21,576 nucleotides of DNA, taken from positions 1 to 21,576 of the IMG/VR virus record IMGVR_UViG_3300048919_000283, one strand, 5' to 3'. Source of the DNA: a virus. The notes below the pieces were generated by a model. It did no database searches, had not been told where the DNA came from, and worked only from the letters and a program-made list of their open reading frames with translations. This document shows, in pieces, positions 1 to 7,804 of the stretch. Numbering within the stretch: position 1 is the first letter of the stretch; every line of letters starts with the position of its first letter. The translations under genes were made by a program, and so were the position numbers.

Positions 1-889
1 TGTTAGTAAACTTAACTCCGCGAGGGTGCAGGATATTGGTTTTCCTGTTAATCAGGTAATCAACACCGGATCCTTTTCTCTTGGCTCTATCTGTTTCAGT
101 TGGAACAAATCCGACAGGAGAACCATTACCCAATGCAACAGCACCCGCACCAAACAGATAAGATGTAAAAACCATATTGGATCCAGAACCTTCGTAAGGA
201 CAACCATCATCAATGATTACACGTTTTCCCTGATATACATCAATTCTCCCTCCAGTAGAAGGTTGAACGGTTTCAATTAAATTCTGTTTTCTTAGGAAAG
301 CCTCCGTTGCGCTATGTACAGCCACTGCCGACAGCTGCTCCTTTGCATCTCCGAGGCACTGCTGTGCATCAATGAAAGCGCTACCACTCCATTTTGCCTT
401 GTCCCCAGTCAGTCCAGAAATGTCCATAATATTACTTGCAAGCCTTGTAGTGGCTGACCCTCCATCCGGAGTAAATGTACCGAATGCACCTTTCAATAAT
501 GCAATCAATTCTTTCTGCATATCTCGAGCCCAGAATCCAGCTACCAAATCTGCAATTGCCTTCATGGGATCTGCTCCGGCAAGGGCAGCGCTTAAGTCGG
601 ATGCACTCCACATCTTTGCCCTACGGATGATTGCAGCAACATCCTTACTGGATGTAATCTTGTTATCCTCCAGATCATCTCCTTCAATAACCTGTTCTGA
701 TTCCCCCTGTAGATCTTCGAAAAATGGCATATTAACCAGTGGGCTGGCCTGAGAGGCCAATGAATCAAACTCACTATTGTTTACTACAATTCCGCTCTGA
801 ATCAAAGCAGAAAGTACCATTGTGCGGTTAACCACATAAGGGTTAAACAGTTCCGGCACAATAACATCAACTAATCTTGTTCCTGGCAT
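1..889 (-). CDS. Major capsid protein, SPP1 gp13-like (3' end beyond window)
   Basis: An open frame of 296 codons begins with ATG at 889 behind AAAGGTGA and runs off the left edge without a stop. The translation starts MPGTRLVDVIVPELFNPYVV and continues with capsid-like features: an early strand/helix segment, then an acidic stretch around residues 65-75 and a long alanine-rich helical region. This fits major capsid proteins of the SPP1 gp13-like HK97-fold group, which form the icosahedral head shell. It is the last gene visible after portal, MuF and scaffold, exactly where SPP1-type phages place it. The family call is from recalled sequence character and gene order, not from a search. Confidence 0.85.
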   Translation of the reverse strand, partial: MPGTRLVDVIVPELFNPYVVNRTMVLSALIQSGIVVNNSEFDSLASQASPLVNMPFFEDLQGESEQVIEGDDLEDNKITSSKDVAAIIRRAKMWSASDLSAALAGADPMKAIADLVAGFWARDMQKELIALLKGAFGTFTPDGGSATTRLASNIMDISGLTGDKAKWSGSAFIDAQQCLGDAKEQLSAVAVHSATEAFLRKQNLIETVQPSTGGRIDVYQGKRVIIDDGCPYEGSGSNMVFTSYLFGAGAVALGNGSPVGFVPTETDRAKRKGSGVDYLINRKTNILHPRGVKFTN

Positions 890-916
890 ATTTATTCACC
901 TTTGCCTTTCTTATCC

Positions 917-1522
917 TTAAATTGTTACACCGGCAGCCGTAGCCAATTCTTTGGCTTGTGCCGGATTATCTTTTAATAGTTTCCCCTGTTCAGTCAAATT
1001 AAAGGTATCCTTTGCAAAAGGATTCTTCCCGGTATAATTACCACCGCCGGCAGGAGTGTAATTTGTTCCGTCAGCAGCCTTAAATAAATAAGACATGGTC
1101 TTATCCTCTTTCATTGGCTTAAGAATATCTTCAATGCCAATAGGCTTGCTTTCTTTATCATAATTAAACTTCTCAAGCCCGCCCTGTTTATAAATCAGGT
1201 AATCTGGATCAAGGACACCTGCTTTACTTAACTGCTCTTTCAGGGCATATGACTTGGTAGTATTGGTAGCATCATCCTGAAGCTTTTTAATAGTAGTCTC
1301 ATGCTCCTTGATGGTACTCTGCAATGTTTCATTGTCACCATTATTCTTTTTCAAGGTTTCAATGGTTGTATTGGCTGTCTTGAGCTTCTCATTTGCCTCG
1401 TTAAATTCCGACTTTGGTACTGCGTGCTTAGGAAACTCTGTATTAATCTCCTTCGTAAGAGCTTCTGTATCAAGAACACCCTCTTTTGTGTGTTTTGCGA
1501 TTAAATCTAATAACCATTGCAT
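917..1522 (-). CDS. Phage capsid scaffolding protein (GP20/DUF4355-like)
   Basis: The 201-residue product begins MQWLLDLIAKHTKEG; ATG 1522 is chosen over a start five codons upstream because GGAGGAATTATTT sits directly before it. The middle third is a long charged coiled coil with many Lys/Glu/Asn/Thr residues (about residues 35-95). A glycine-rich stretch near GGGNYTGKNPF follows, then a helical tail. This layout (short N-terminal helix, coiled coil, C-terminal helix) is typical of phage scaffold or minor structural GP20 proteins that direct capsid assembly and are lost on maturation. It lies 27 bp upstream of the major capsid gene, the standard position. Confidence 0.8.
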   Translation of the reverse strand: MQWLLDLIAKHTKEGVLDTEALTKEINTEFPKHAVPKSEFNEANEKLKTANTTIETLKKNNGDNETLQSTIKEHETTIKKLQDDATNTTKSYALKEQLSKAGVLDPDYLIYKQGGLEKFNYDKESKPIGIEDILKPMKEDKTMSYLFKAADGTNYTPAGGGNYTGKNPFAKDTFNLTEQGKLLKDNPAQAKELATAAGVTI

Positions 1523-1543
1523 AAATAATTCCTCCATAGATTT

Positions 1544-1658
1544 TTATTCCCGCTCTCCGGGTAATGGGATTCTGCCGTTATTCTCCGGCGGAGTAATTTA
1601 GTTTAATGTCATTTCGGACATAAAAATAAGACCGTAACCCTGGCCTTAAGGGAGATAT
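1544..1658 (-). pseudogene. Possible decayed or non-ATG mini-gene behind a perfect Shine-Dalgarno
   Basis: The 152 bp between the 76-residue gene and scaffold contain a full AAAGGAGGTG (1665-1674), but no ATG, GTG or TTG follows at usable spacing. Eight bases after GGAGG lies ATA (1656-1658), opening 26 codons (to TAA 1578-1580) that read like protein: SPLRPGLRSYFYVRND, then IKLNYSAGE. One base over, the frame continues ENNGRIPLPGERE to a stop at 1544. This may be a small gene with a mutated start and a one-base frameshift, a rare ATA start, or chance. The visible facts are the SD, the spacing and the two frames; the rest is inference. Confidence 0.3.
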
Positions 1659-1674
1659 TTGGAACACCTCCTTT

Positions 1675-1905
1675 CTATAGCAAATTGTTATAAATTGTTA
1701 CATTATCCTTTAAGGTGATTAGTCCATTACCCATGTCTACAAAGACCGGTTCCGTCCCTTTTGGATATAACTTAAATTCTATTCCATCTTTTACAAAACC
1801 ATCTTCTCCGGTAACCAGTGGTATATATGCCAGAATCTCTTTTGTATCTGCCCTGTAAACCGCCACACCTTCATGCATACTAATTTGGATTTCTAAGTTT
1901 GCCAA
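1675..1905 (-). CDS. Small phage head-region protein, unknown
   Basis: TTG 1905 is preferred because AGGAGGTGAG lies just upstream; the longer reading from GTG 1929 would place that ribosome site inside the gene. The 76-residue product is mainly predicted beta: ANLEIQISMHEGVAVYRA at the start and then repeated short strands with Gly/Asp turns. No membrane segment or known catalytic motif is seen. It sits between the HExxH gene and scaffold in the head operon, so a structural or accessory virion role is possible. I do not recognise the family. Confidence 0.7.
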   Translation of the reverse strand: MANLEIQISMHEGVAVYRADTKEILAYIPLVTGEDGFVKDGIEFKLYPKGTEPVFVDMGNGLITLKDNVTIYNNLL

Positions 1906-1919
1906 CCGTGTCTCACCTC

Positions 1920-2246
1920 CTATAAACACTCCGTTTCCTGAAAAGCCTTAAATATTTTAGATGCCTGCAAAGCTATCCAATCAACCAGTTTCTCATCTGC
2001 GCAGTAATCAGGTAATCCAGATTCATGAAAAAATGCATGGATAATTTCATGTCTCAATACTTTCTTTTCATATTCTTTAAAATTAGCGAACGATCTACCG
2101 TCTCCTTCATCCATTCCAGAATCAATGATAAGCTCTTTGGCATAAAGTTCTGCTAAGCCATTCGCCTCACATATCTTGAGCTTTTGATACTCATCCTCTG
2201 AAAGATGTTTGATTTCGTATTCCGTTCCCAGTATGGTTACTTTCAT
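1920..2246 (-). CDS. Small zincin-like (HExxH) phage protein
   Basis: The 108-residue protein has HEIIHAFFHESGL at residues 66-78, a standard HExxH zinc-metallopeptidase helix, followed by E85-KLVDWIALQ, which fits a downstream acidic zinc ligand as in gluzincins. The N-terminal part looks like a small beta/alpha domain. ATG 2246 is preceded by AGGAGGCGTAA. Proteins of this size with HExxH ... VDWIA are common in phages of Gram-positive hosts, usually near the head genes, and their substrate is not established. The stop is TAG. It lies 28 bp after the MuF-like gene, in the same operon. Confidence 0.75.
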   Translation of the reverse strand: MKVTILGTEYEIKHLSEDEYQKLKICEANGLAELYAKELIIDSGMDEGDGRSFANFKEYEKKVLRHEIIHAFFHESGLPDYCADEKLVDWIALQASKIFKAFQETECL

Positions 2247-2274
2247 TTACGCCTCCTGATTTTTAGCAAACTAA

Positions 2275-3336
2275 CTACTTCCCATTCTTAACATATCTCT
2301 CATACCATTCTGGATAAGTCATTTTATCATCAACATAGATTGTTTTACCAGTTATGAAATCCCTGGCAGCTCTCTGACCAGTTAAAATATCTTCCAAGTC
2401 AGCATAGTGTGGCGCTGTAGATGTTCTGCAATTTGGATGAAAGGGATTAGCAGTAACGCCAATCTTGTAGTCGCTGACTTTGAAAACCTTGCCATCAAGG
2501 CTTCTGCAAATCTCAGAGGTCTTCAAATCAAGCGCAGATACAATCTTATACTCTTTTACACCGTTTGCAATGTAACTTTCCTTTCTTGACAGGGAACTCA
2601 TGGCCGCTGATTCTGTCATGACAAGGCGTCCAGCTTGTTTCTTGCTAACATTCATTTTATCAGCTATTGTCTTTATAACCTTGTCTGGTGCATCGCCTCG
2701 TATTATGCTTTGTGTAAGTTCTTTGTTTAAGGTGTCTACAAGCTGTTTCTGATTGGACCATATCCTATCACTAAAAGTCTTTCCATCTGCTGTCCAGGGC
2801 TTTGACATAACCTTTTCAACAGTTGAGGTATCAAGCTTTTGGATATCCATACCGATATTATGACCTTTTTGCAATTCATAGGCTGTCTTATAGTATCCTT
2901 CTGTGTAGATATTCTGTAGCAACTCCGGTACCTTAACTTCCATACTTCCAACAAGAGTTTCTACTTGCTGCTGTATTTCTAGCTGGATAGCTTCCAACTT
3001 TGATATATGTACTCTCGCGGAAGCATTCTCAAGTTCTTTTATCCATTGTTGATTTAAGGCGTTCTCCTGTCCATATTTTATGTATTCCTCTACAGACCAC
3101 TTAAATTCCTTTAATTCCTGATTGGTAAGCATTTGCTTGGCTCTAGCAAATGAAACATCATTATTTTGTGCTAAGCGGAGATACCAAACCAGAACTTTAT
3201 CCTGAATGTTCCTAGATGCCTTCTCGTATTGCTTAACCAATTCGGCACTGTATTCATCTCCCTTATTTAGTAAAGCTTCCTGAAGTATTTCAAAGCGTTT
3301 CTGCCAGTATTCATCACTCTTCTTTGCCATATGCAT
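2275..3336 (-). CDS. Phage minor head / head morphogenesis protein (MuF, SPP1 gp7-like)
   Basis: The 353-residue protein is helical for its first two thirds. It then shows the MuF-type C-terminal domain: RLVMTESAAMSSLSRKESY around 237-255, a cysteine in SEICRSLDGKVF (C277) and NPFHPNCRTS at 297-306. These match the conserved Cys/His pattern of phage Mu F and SPP1 gp7 proteins, which bind the portal and are packed into the procapsid. The gene begins immediately after the stop of the small membrane protein gene. The start could be ATG 3336 or ATG 3330; neither has a strong ribosome site, suggesting translational coupling. Confidence 0.9.
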   Translation of the reverse strand: MHMAKKSDEYWQKRFEILQEALLNKGDEYSAELVKQYEKASRNIQDKVLVWYLRLAQNNDVSFARAKQMLTNQELKEFKWSVEEYIKYGQENALNQQWIKELENASARVHISKLEAIQLEIQQQVETLVGSMEVKVPELLQNIYTEGYYKTAYELQKGHNIGMDIQKLDTSTVEKVMSKPWTADGKTFSDRIWSNQKQLVDTLNKELTQSIIRGDAPDKVIKTIADKMNVSKKQAGRLVMTESAAMSSLSRKESYIANGVKEYKIVSALDLKTSEICRSLDGKVFKVSDYKIGVTANPFHPNCRTSTAPHYADLEDILTGQRAARDFITGKTIYVDDKMTYPEWYERYVKNGK

Positions 3337-3501
3337 CTACCGAATTGTATTATAACTTAACATTGCTACAAGGAACCAAATTGCTGTCGTAAATACCCTT
3401 ACTGTTCTTTCCATTACTGTTCTACCAGTTAAAATACATTTAAAATTCAAAACAACTAATATGGTAGATACAATTAATAAAATCCATGCTACTACAATCA
3501 T
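3337..3501 (-). CDS. Small two-TM membrane protein (54 aa)
   Basis: ATG 3501 follows GAGGAGGGAATAAAAGA and overlaps the portal stop as ATGA. The 54-residue product starts MIVVAWILLIVSTILVVLNF, a hydrophobic segment at about 2-20, has a short basic loop (CILTGRTVMERTVR) and a second hydrophobic segment at about 36-50 (VFTTAIWFLVAMLS). It ends at TAG 3337-3339 directly before the MuF-like start. The good ribosome site, the tight overlap and the two clean membrane segments make it a real gene. Function is unknown; it lies inside the portal-MuF operon. Confidence 0.75.
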   Translation of the reverse strand: MIVVAWILLIVSTILVVLNFKCILTGRTVMERTVRVFTTAIWFLVAMLSYNTIR

Positions 3502-4889
3502 TCTTTTATTCCCTCCTCGTTATTCATTTCTTTCCCAAATGAATCCTTGTACTGGTCTGCTTCATCAGCAGCAGCTTCTTCCTCTAAATACTTAATCTCA
3601 GCATCTGCATCCTCAACAAGCGGGTGATTTTTAAGAATTGTTCGTCTACTAACGATCCCCACACTATCCTTACATATCTGCGCTTGCTCTGTATCATTCC
3701 TAATACAGGTTCGTGTCCAGGTCTGGATGATTGACTTGCATTCTACTTTCAGGTATTGGCATATTGCCCTTACAAACTCCGCAAATCCAAGCATAAACTC
3801 TGTTTGCATTAAACCAGCCTTCATCTCAAGCAATGAGTACATAAATTTAAGTGCTTCTCCTGACTGATTGCCAAAACTTTCAGGTTGTGGGTCAAATCCT
3901 TGCCCTTGTTCAAATATCGCCTTTCTTGTAACATCCAAAACTGTCTTACGTGCTTCTATGGGTATCTCAATGCTAAGAGTGCTTACTCCTGGATTGCTTC
4001 CTTCATCGCCATCAACTTTGATAGTTTTAAACCTTTTAAGATCCTGCAGGAAACTATTTAAATCAGTACCGCCGTAACCAGATAACACAAATATGAGTTC
4101 CTGTATATCATCTAAGTCATTAATGAACCCACTATAAACCTTATCATATATATCTATTAAACTTTTGACATTACCAAGGTCATTGGTATTGATATTGTTG
4201 TTGAAAAATGGGATGAATGGCACCCGTCCATAATCATGAGTAAAAGTATTCTCTAAATATGCCATACCATCTACAAAGGTGCTGAACATTGCATATGACT
4301 GCAATCCCTCATCCAGAGTTTCCGATGTTTTTCTCCTAAAGGCTTGGCACTGTGTATCATTCCAATACTGATATATGGTGTAAAGCTCTCCGTCTGTATC
4401 GTCTAATTGTTCATATACCCTTAAGATTCCACTGAGCTGCTTGTTCAGGTCGGCTGTCCATACCGGAATAATTTGCTTAGAATCTACAACACCGTATTGA
4501 AATGCACTATCCTTATCCAACCAATAATGAAGCCATGCAACGGAGCAGTTGGATGCATTTACACACAAATCCTTTGCTGTTTTAGCATATCTATCCCCCA
4601 GTGCATCGGTAATCCTCTTATTAGCTTCCTGGCTACCGATATCAAAGAGAGGTGGGGCTGTTAAAAGATAAGCCGCCTTTTGGTTAACCAGAAGACCATG
4701 GAAGTTCCGTGGAATCCGGTTGTCGGCATTTCTCAACGGGTTTTCTGTATCATCCTTTTCCTTAGGTTTATCCGCCAGAATATCATTTTTGTTTCTATAA
4801 TACCTCTCTGCCACAGCAGCCTTAGTTATAAAATCGGAATGCCCAGTTGCATATCTCTTTATGACCTTTTTTATAGCTTCTAAATCCAT
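3498..4889 (-). CDS. Phage portal protein (SPP1 gp6-like)
   Basis: The 463-residue protein begins MDLEAIKKVIKRYATGHSDF. ATG 4889 is chosen over GTG 4898, which falls within the AGGTGAG ribosome site. An early RIPRNFHGLLVNQKAAYLL segment, YGVVDSKQIIPVW and the QPESFGNQSGEALKFMYSLL region near the C-terminal third are typical of SPP1 gp6-family portals. Portals form the dodecameric DNA channel at one capsid vertex and dock the terminase. The tail is strongly acidic (EEEAAADEADQYKD). The stop overlaps the next gene by four bases. Confidence 0.92.
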   Translation of the reverse strand: MDLEAIKKVIKRYATGHSDFITKAAVAERYYRNKNDILADKPKEKDDTENPLRNADNRIPRNFHGLLVNQKAAYLLTAPPLFDIGSQEANKRITDALGDRYAKTAKDLCVNASNCSVAWLHYWLDKDSAFQYGVVDSKQIIPVWTADLNKQLSGILRVYEQLDDTDGELYTIYQYWNDTQCQAFRRKTSETLDEGLQSYAMFSTFVDGMAYLENTFTHDYGRVPFIPFFNNNINTNDLGNVKSLIDIYDKVYSGFINDLDDIQELIFVLSGYGGTDLNSFLQDLKRFKTIKVDGDEGSNPGVSTLSIEIPIEARKTVLDVTRKAIFEQGQGFDPQPESFGNQSGEALKFMYSLLEMKAGLMQTEFMLGFAEFVRAICQYLKVECKSIIQTWTRTCIRNDTEQAQICKDSVGIVSRRTILKNHPLVEDADAEIKYLEEEAAADEADQYKDSFGKEMNNEEGIKE

Positions 4890-4907
4890 GTTTCTCACCT
4901 GCCTTTA

Positions 4908-4936
4908 TTGTTATAATTTGTAATTTGTATTATAAT
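4908..4936 (+). promoter_or_regulatory. Sigma-A-type promoter for the YjzC-like gene
   Basis: TTGTTA (4908-4913), a 17-bp spacer and a consensus TATAAT (4931-4936) lie upstream of the plus-strand gene at 4983. The box is in the leader of the opposite-strand portal gene. Confidence 0.7.
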
Positions 4937-4943
4937 GTAAATA

Positions 4944-4959
4944 TGGTACAAATGTACCA
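4944..4959. promoter_or_regulatory. Operator-like palindrome at the predicted transcription start
   Basis: TGGTACAAATGTACCA has two perfect 7-base arms around AA. It starts 8 bases after the TATAAT box, so it covers the expected start of transcription, a classic repressor position. The binding protein is unknown. Confidence 0.5.
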
Positions 4960-4982
4960 ATTACATATGAAAGGAGTCTCAT

Positions 4983-5147
4983 ATGCCAGAACCAATTAAG
5001 CCAGGGACTGATAACCAACCTAAAGGAACATATAAAGAAGTCGGCCCAAGAGGTGGTCAGGTTCCTCATCCAAGAACAGTTAAAATTGACCCGGGTGATA
5101 GGCTCCCTCCTACACAAAAACCTGGTCGAGGATGGGAAAAGAAGTAA
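4983..5147 (+). CDS. YjzC-like small protein, reversed within the late operon
   Basis: ATG 4983 follows AAAGGAGTCTCAT. The 54-residue product starts MPEPIKPGTDNQPKGTYKEV and contains GPRGGQVPHPRTVKIDPGDR and LPPTQKPGRGWEKK. The pattern KPG..P.G.Y.E.G..G ... GDR.PP....G..W matches small YjzC-type proteins found in many bacteria, whose function is not established. It reads against TerL and portal, has its own promoter and operator-like site, and its TAA ends one base before the stop of the convergent 39-residue gene. This looks like a cargo gene expressed apart from the late operon, perhaps in lysogeny. Confidence 0.8.
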   Translation: MPEPIKPGTDNQPKGTYKEVGPRGGQVPHPRTVKIDPGDRLPPTQKPGRGWEKK

Positions 5148-5267
5148 TCAAATCATGATTCTTTTTCTTGATATGCAGAAGCACTTACTAAATAAATTAA
5201 TTTGAATCCACGCTTCTGCATATCTTATCCCGTCTTCTGTATATTTTGTTATATAATGATAAATCAT
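5148..5267 (-). CDS. Conserved-looking 39-aa phage protein between TerL and portal
   Basis: ATG 5267 has a strong AAGGGAGGTGAG ribosome site at ideal spacing. The product starts MIYHYITKYTEDGIRYAEAW, continues IQINLFSKCFC and ends with basic residues. It reads as two beta strands with a CFC pair near the end. Its SD overlaps the last codons of TerL, and the stop (TGA, 5148-5150) abuts the convergent YjzC-like stop with no spacer. I recall similar tiny proteins next to terminase genes in clostridial phages but know no function. A cysteine pair and basic tail could suggest nucleic-acid or metal contact, which is inference. Confidence 0.75.
   Translation of the reverse strand: MIYHYITKYTEDGIRYAEAWIQINLFSKCFCISRKRIMI
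5170..5224. repeat. 13-bp perfect inverted repeat, 29-nt loop
   Basis: GATATGCAGAAGC (5170-5182) and GCTTCTGCATATC (5212-5224) are exact reverse complements. They lie inside the 39-residue gene and just downstream of the convergent YjzC-like stop. No T-run follows, so it is not a standard terminator; it could form an RNA hairpin in either transcript. Confidence 0.6.
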
Positions 5268-5284
5268 CAATTTCTCACCTCCCT

Positions 5285-6586
5285 TTATTTTAAAACTGAA
5301 ACTCCACTGCCACCCTTTAAATCTGATACCTCATAATCATCCAGGGCATACCAAATTGCGGATAATGTATGTGGGTCAATGTTAAATTCATCCTCAATTA
5401 TTTCACCGTTCTTATCTACCTTGAAAGTTAAGTCTTGCAGTTCTTCTATTGTGTTTACACAGTTATCTAAACAGATAATCTTTTTAAATCTTTTAACTTT
5501 CTTGGTATACATTGCTCTTGAACCTTGAAACTTCTTACAAGACTTCATCCGGTACCCTTGTTGCTTATAATATTTAATTGCTTTAGGCTCTGCGCAATCA
5601 GCCTTTATTAACTCCTGAGTCTCTTTGAATTCAGCAATATCTGTATCAATCTCTGTATCATCTTTACCTTTGGAATAGTACTCCCAGTATATGTATAGTA
5701 TTTTATTATCGTGGTCAATTGCTAATCGCAACAGTGCATTATAAGAAGTGACAAATCCAAAATCCATACCATTTTTAAGCAACTGGTTCTTAATTCTCTT
5801 AATTTCTTTCATGCCCTGTTCATATGGCATTGTCTCAAACTGAGGGAATACCAAAGTACCATTTACACCGAATCTTCCCAGCCTTGCAATTCTATACAAG
5901 TCAGGATCATGCGTTTTCAAGTCGTCTAGCTGTTCAATGTAGTCTTTCGGCACAAAAAAATTATCATCAACTGTAGAGTGATGATAATAAGTTTTACCGT
6001 TTATCAATATTCTTTTTATATACAATTCTTCATCGTCCTGGATTAGGAGCTTTTCCTTTTTATCCTGAAAGAAGAATTTATAACACCAGTTGCTCTTGCT
6101 AACCGGGTTTGTAGAGAGAATTATGTGATTGCTTAAAATGGGATGCCTTAGTCTTCCTAAGATTTCTTTAAACCCTTCGTATTTTACTTCGGAACATTCT
6201 TCTATCCAAACTATTGATACACCATTTAAGGACTTTAACTTTGCCGGCTTATCCATTCCCTTAAATATTATCTTGCTTCCATTCTGGAATCTAACCTGCA
6301 TCGGAGAGGTTGTAAATGTAACATAGTCCTCAACTTCCATAGCTATCACTATTTCTTGTAATAGATCAAAGCAAGAATCCCTAATTGTATCGTACACTTC
6401 CCTTACTACCAAGGCTTTACGCTTTTCTTCAAGAAGTTTCTTAACAAGCTTAATTCCTACATGGTAACTCTTTGAGGAACCATAACCACCAGTTAGCATA
6501 TAGAATTTATAATCCCAATTGTGAACAAAGTCAAAGAAGTGGTCATTAAGAGCGAAATTAACATTCTTAGTTTCCATGACTATCAC
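5285..6586 (-). CDS. terL: Terminase large subunit (TerL, PBSX/SPP1 type)
   Basis: The 433-residue protein has a Walker A variant [12 protein letters not shown] at 33-44, a Walker B with catalytic acid in [12 protein letters not shown] (123-134, E129/E130) and a motif III-like ILSTNPVS (156-163). The C-terminal nuclease half carries GMDFGF with D275, [10 protein letters not shown] with D330, and [14 protein letters not shown] with D404, a RNase H-like acidic set. TerL pumps DNA into the procapsid and cuts the concatemer. It overlaps the end of TerS by 20 bases. The start may be GTG 6586 or ATG 6577; neither has an ideal ribosome site, so coupling to TerS is likely. Confidence 0.95.
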   Translation of the reverse strand: MIVMETKNVNFALNDHFFDFVHNWDYKFYMLTGGYGSSKSYHVGIKLVKKLLEEKRKALVVREVYDTIRDSCFDLLQEIVIAMEVEDYVTFTTSPMQVRFQNGSKIIFKGMDKPAKLKSLNGVSIVWIEECSEVKYEGFKEILGRLRHPILSNHIILSTNPVSKSNWCYKFFFQDKKEKLLIQDDEELYIKRILINGKTYYHHSTVDDNFFVPKDYIEQLDDLKTHDPDLYRIARLGRFGVNGTLVFPQFETMPYEQGMKEIKRIKNQLLKNGMDFGFVTSYNALLRLAIDHDNKILYIYWEYYSKGKDDTEIDTDIAEFKETQELIKADCAEPKAIKYYKQQGYRMKSCKKFQGSRAMYTKKVKRFKKIICLDNCVNTIEELQDLTFKVDKNGEIIEDEFNIDPHTLSAIWYALDDYEVSDLKGGSGVSVLK

Positions 6587-7268
6587 TTGCCTTTGTAAAA
6601 GTTATCTGAATTGGTATGTCCTTCTCACTGTTTACTTTATCCTTTAGTACAGCAATACGGGCTTTCTGTTCCTCTGTGGCAAGCTCCCAGTTATTATGCA
6701 ACATTTCGTCATACTGCTTAATCATACTACGGAGTTCACCTTGTGCTCTTGCTTGAGCTTGCATAAACTTAGAATGCTTATCTATTGCTGTTTGCACAAG
6801 GAAATCTTCACCGATAATCTTACCATCTTTGTATCCAGATCTAATTATCGTATTATCTTCTTGATCCCTAACGTATGATAATTTCTGCGCCCTTACAATA
6901 GCAGCATAAGCAATCTGTATCTGATCCCATAGAATATCTAAAGGATTAAGAGACATATTATTTACAATATCAAGCGTCTCCTGCGGAAGATACTTTTCAA
7001 ACAATCCATGTTTAACAGCATTATCATTTTTAACGGGTGCTCCACCATCATTGTTAATAGCATTCTTATTCCCAGGTTGACCACCTTTGTTCCGTTTCGC
7101 AACGTTGCGTTTATCTGATTGCAACGTTGCGTTCCATTTGTAACGGTTCTTCCATGACCTAACCGTTCCTTCTGGAAGATCTAATTGACTTGCAATCTCA
7201 ATTAGTTTTAATCCACTTTTAAATAGTTCATGAGCCTTACCGACTCTTTCATCTGGTGCCCTTGGCAA
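6567..7268 (-). CDS. terS: Terminase small subunit (TerS)
   Basis: The 233-residue protein starts at TTG 7268 behind GGAGGTGAGCCTGA. It begins [19 protein letters not shown], followed by a helix-turn-helix ([20 protein letters not shown], 22-41), the DNA-recognition domain of PBSX-like TerS proteins. A basic linker with GGQPGNKNA (62-70) and an oligomerisation region rich in helices follow. TerS binds the packaging site and hands DNA to TerL. Two GCAACGTTGC palindromes lie within its own coding sequence (see repeat). No promoter is obvious in the short gap between the upstream terminator and this gene, so read-through, antitermination or an ArpU-dependent start is needed. Confidence 0.92.
   Translation of the reverse strand: MPRAPDERVGKAHELFKSGLKLIEIASQLDLPEGTVRSWKNRYKWNATLQSDKRNVAKRNKGGQPGNKNAINNDGGAPVKNDNAVKHGLFEKYLPQETLDIVNNMSLNPLDILWDQIQIAYAAIVRAQKLSYVRDQEDNTIIRSGYKDGKIIGEDFLVQTAIDKHSKFMQAQARAQGELRSMIKQYDEMLHNNWELATEEQKARIAVLKDKVNSEKDIPIQITFTKASDSHGN
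7098..7131. repeat. Paired 10-bp palindromes inside terS (candidate packaging-site element)
   Basis: GCAACGTTGC occurs at 7099-7108 (extended to the 12-mer CGCAACGTTGCG, 7098-7109) and again at 7121-7130. The centres are 22 bp apart, about two helical turns, so both face the same side of the DNA. In many phages the pac site is within or beside terS. Confidence 0.55.
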
Positions 7269-7303
7269 TCAGGCTCACCTCCATTCGTGTTGTTTTGTGT
7301 ATG

Positions 7304-7327
7304 AAAAAAGCACCCCGAAGGATGCTT
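7304..7327 (-). terminator. Rho-independent terminator, UUCG loop
   Basis: On the minus strand AAGCATCC-TTCG-GGGTGCTT forms an 8-bp stem (one G-U pair) with a UUCG tetraloop, followed by a T-run. It lies 13 bases past the stop of the TM-protein gene and closes the three-gene cassette before terS. Confidence 0.88.
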
Positions 7328-7340
7328 GTGTATGTATTGT

Positions 7341-7787
7341 TCATTTTATCTTCTTTATTTTCTTTCCCATATATCTATTACTAATACATTCGTATACATG
7401 ACCCAAATCAGTTTCAAAACTACTATAAAAGTTAGCATGCTCTTCATTTGTCATTTCACCGGTCTGCACTACAAGCTTGTCCTCTACTTTCTGTACGACT
7501 GATAACAATCTTTTATAAAATTCGTTATCATTGTACTTAAAGTAAATAGAATTCTCCCTTAGCTCTCTTAATATCTCCAACATACTATCAGTTCCACTAA
7601 GTTCTACTCCGTTGTAGTGTATAAATTGTCTTGCTTGTGGTATTTTTTTTACAAGAAATTCATTGTAGATATCTTTATAGTACTCTGACAATAAATTAAT
7701 TTTATTAATATTTTTATTATACATATATTCAAATAATGGAACACCTAAAGAAATAATTACTGCAACAAACGATAATAACAGTGACAT
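7341..7787 (-). CDS. Single-TM helical protein, third gene of the GHKL/DUF4325 cassette
   Basis: The 148-residue protein has one N-terminal membrane segment (MSLLLSFVAVIISLGVPLF, about 2-20). A predominantly helical cytosolic part follows, with Asn/Lys/Tyr-rich helices (YNKNINKINLLSEYYKDIYN) and a very basic end (GKKIKKIK). ATG 7787 follows AAGGGAGAATAAG, 17 bp after the DUF4325 gene. I recognise no catalytic motif. N-terminally anchored helical proteins of this kind are common beside conflict-related enzymes, where they may act as membrane effectors or tethers; that role is inference. The region is visibly more AT-rich than the terminase genes. Confidence 0.8.
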   Translation of the reverse strand: MSLLLSFVAVIISLGVPLFEYMYNKNINKINLLSEYYKDIYNEFLVKKIPQARQFIHYNGVELSGTDSMLEILRELRENSIYFKYNDNEFYKRLLSVVQKVEDKLVVQTGEMTNEEHANFYSSFETDLGHVYECISNRYMGKKIKKIK

Positions 7788-7804
7788 CTTATTCTCCCTT
7801 TCTT

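Noticed and set aside
26-752. Plus-strand open frames of 84 and 126 codons at the left end
   Set aside because: They are antisense to the well-supported capsid frame, with no ribosome sites and non-protein-like composition.
4911-5117. Minus-strand 68-codon frame between TerL and portal
   Set aside because: It is the antisense of the YjzC-like gene and its promoter, with no ribosome site.
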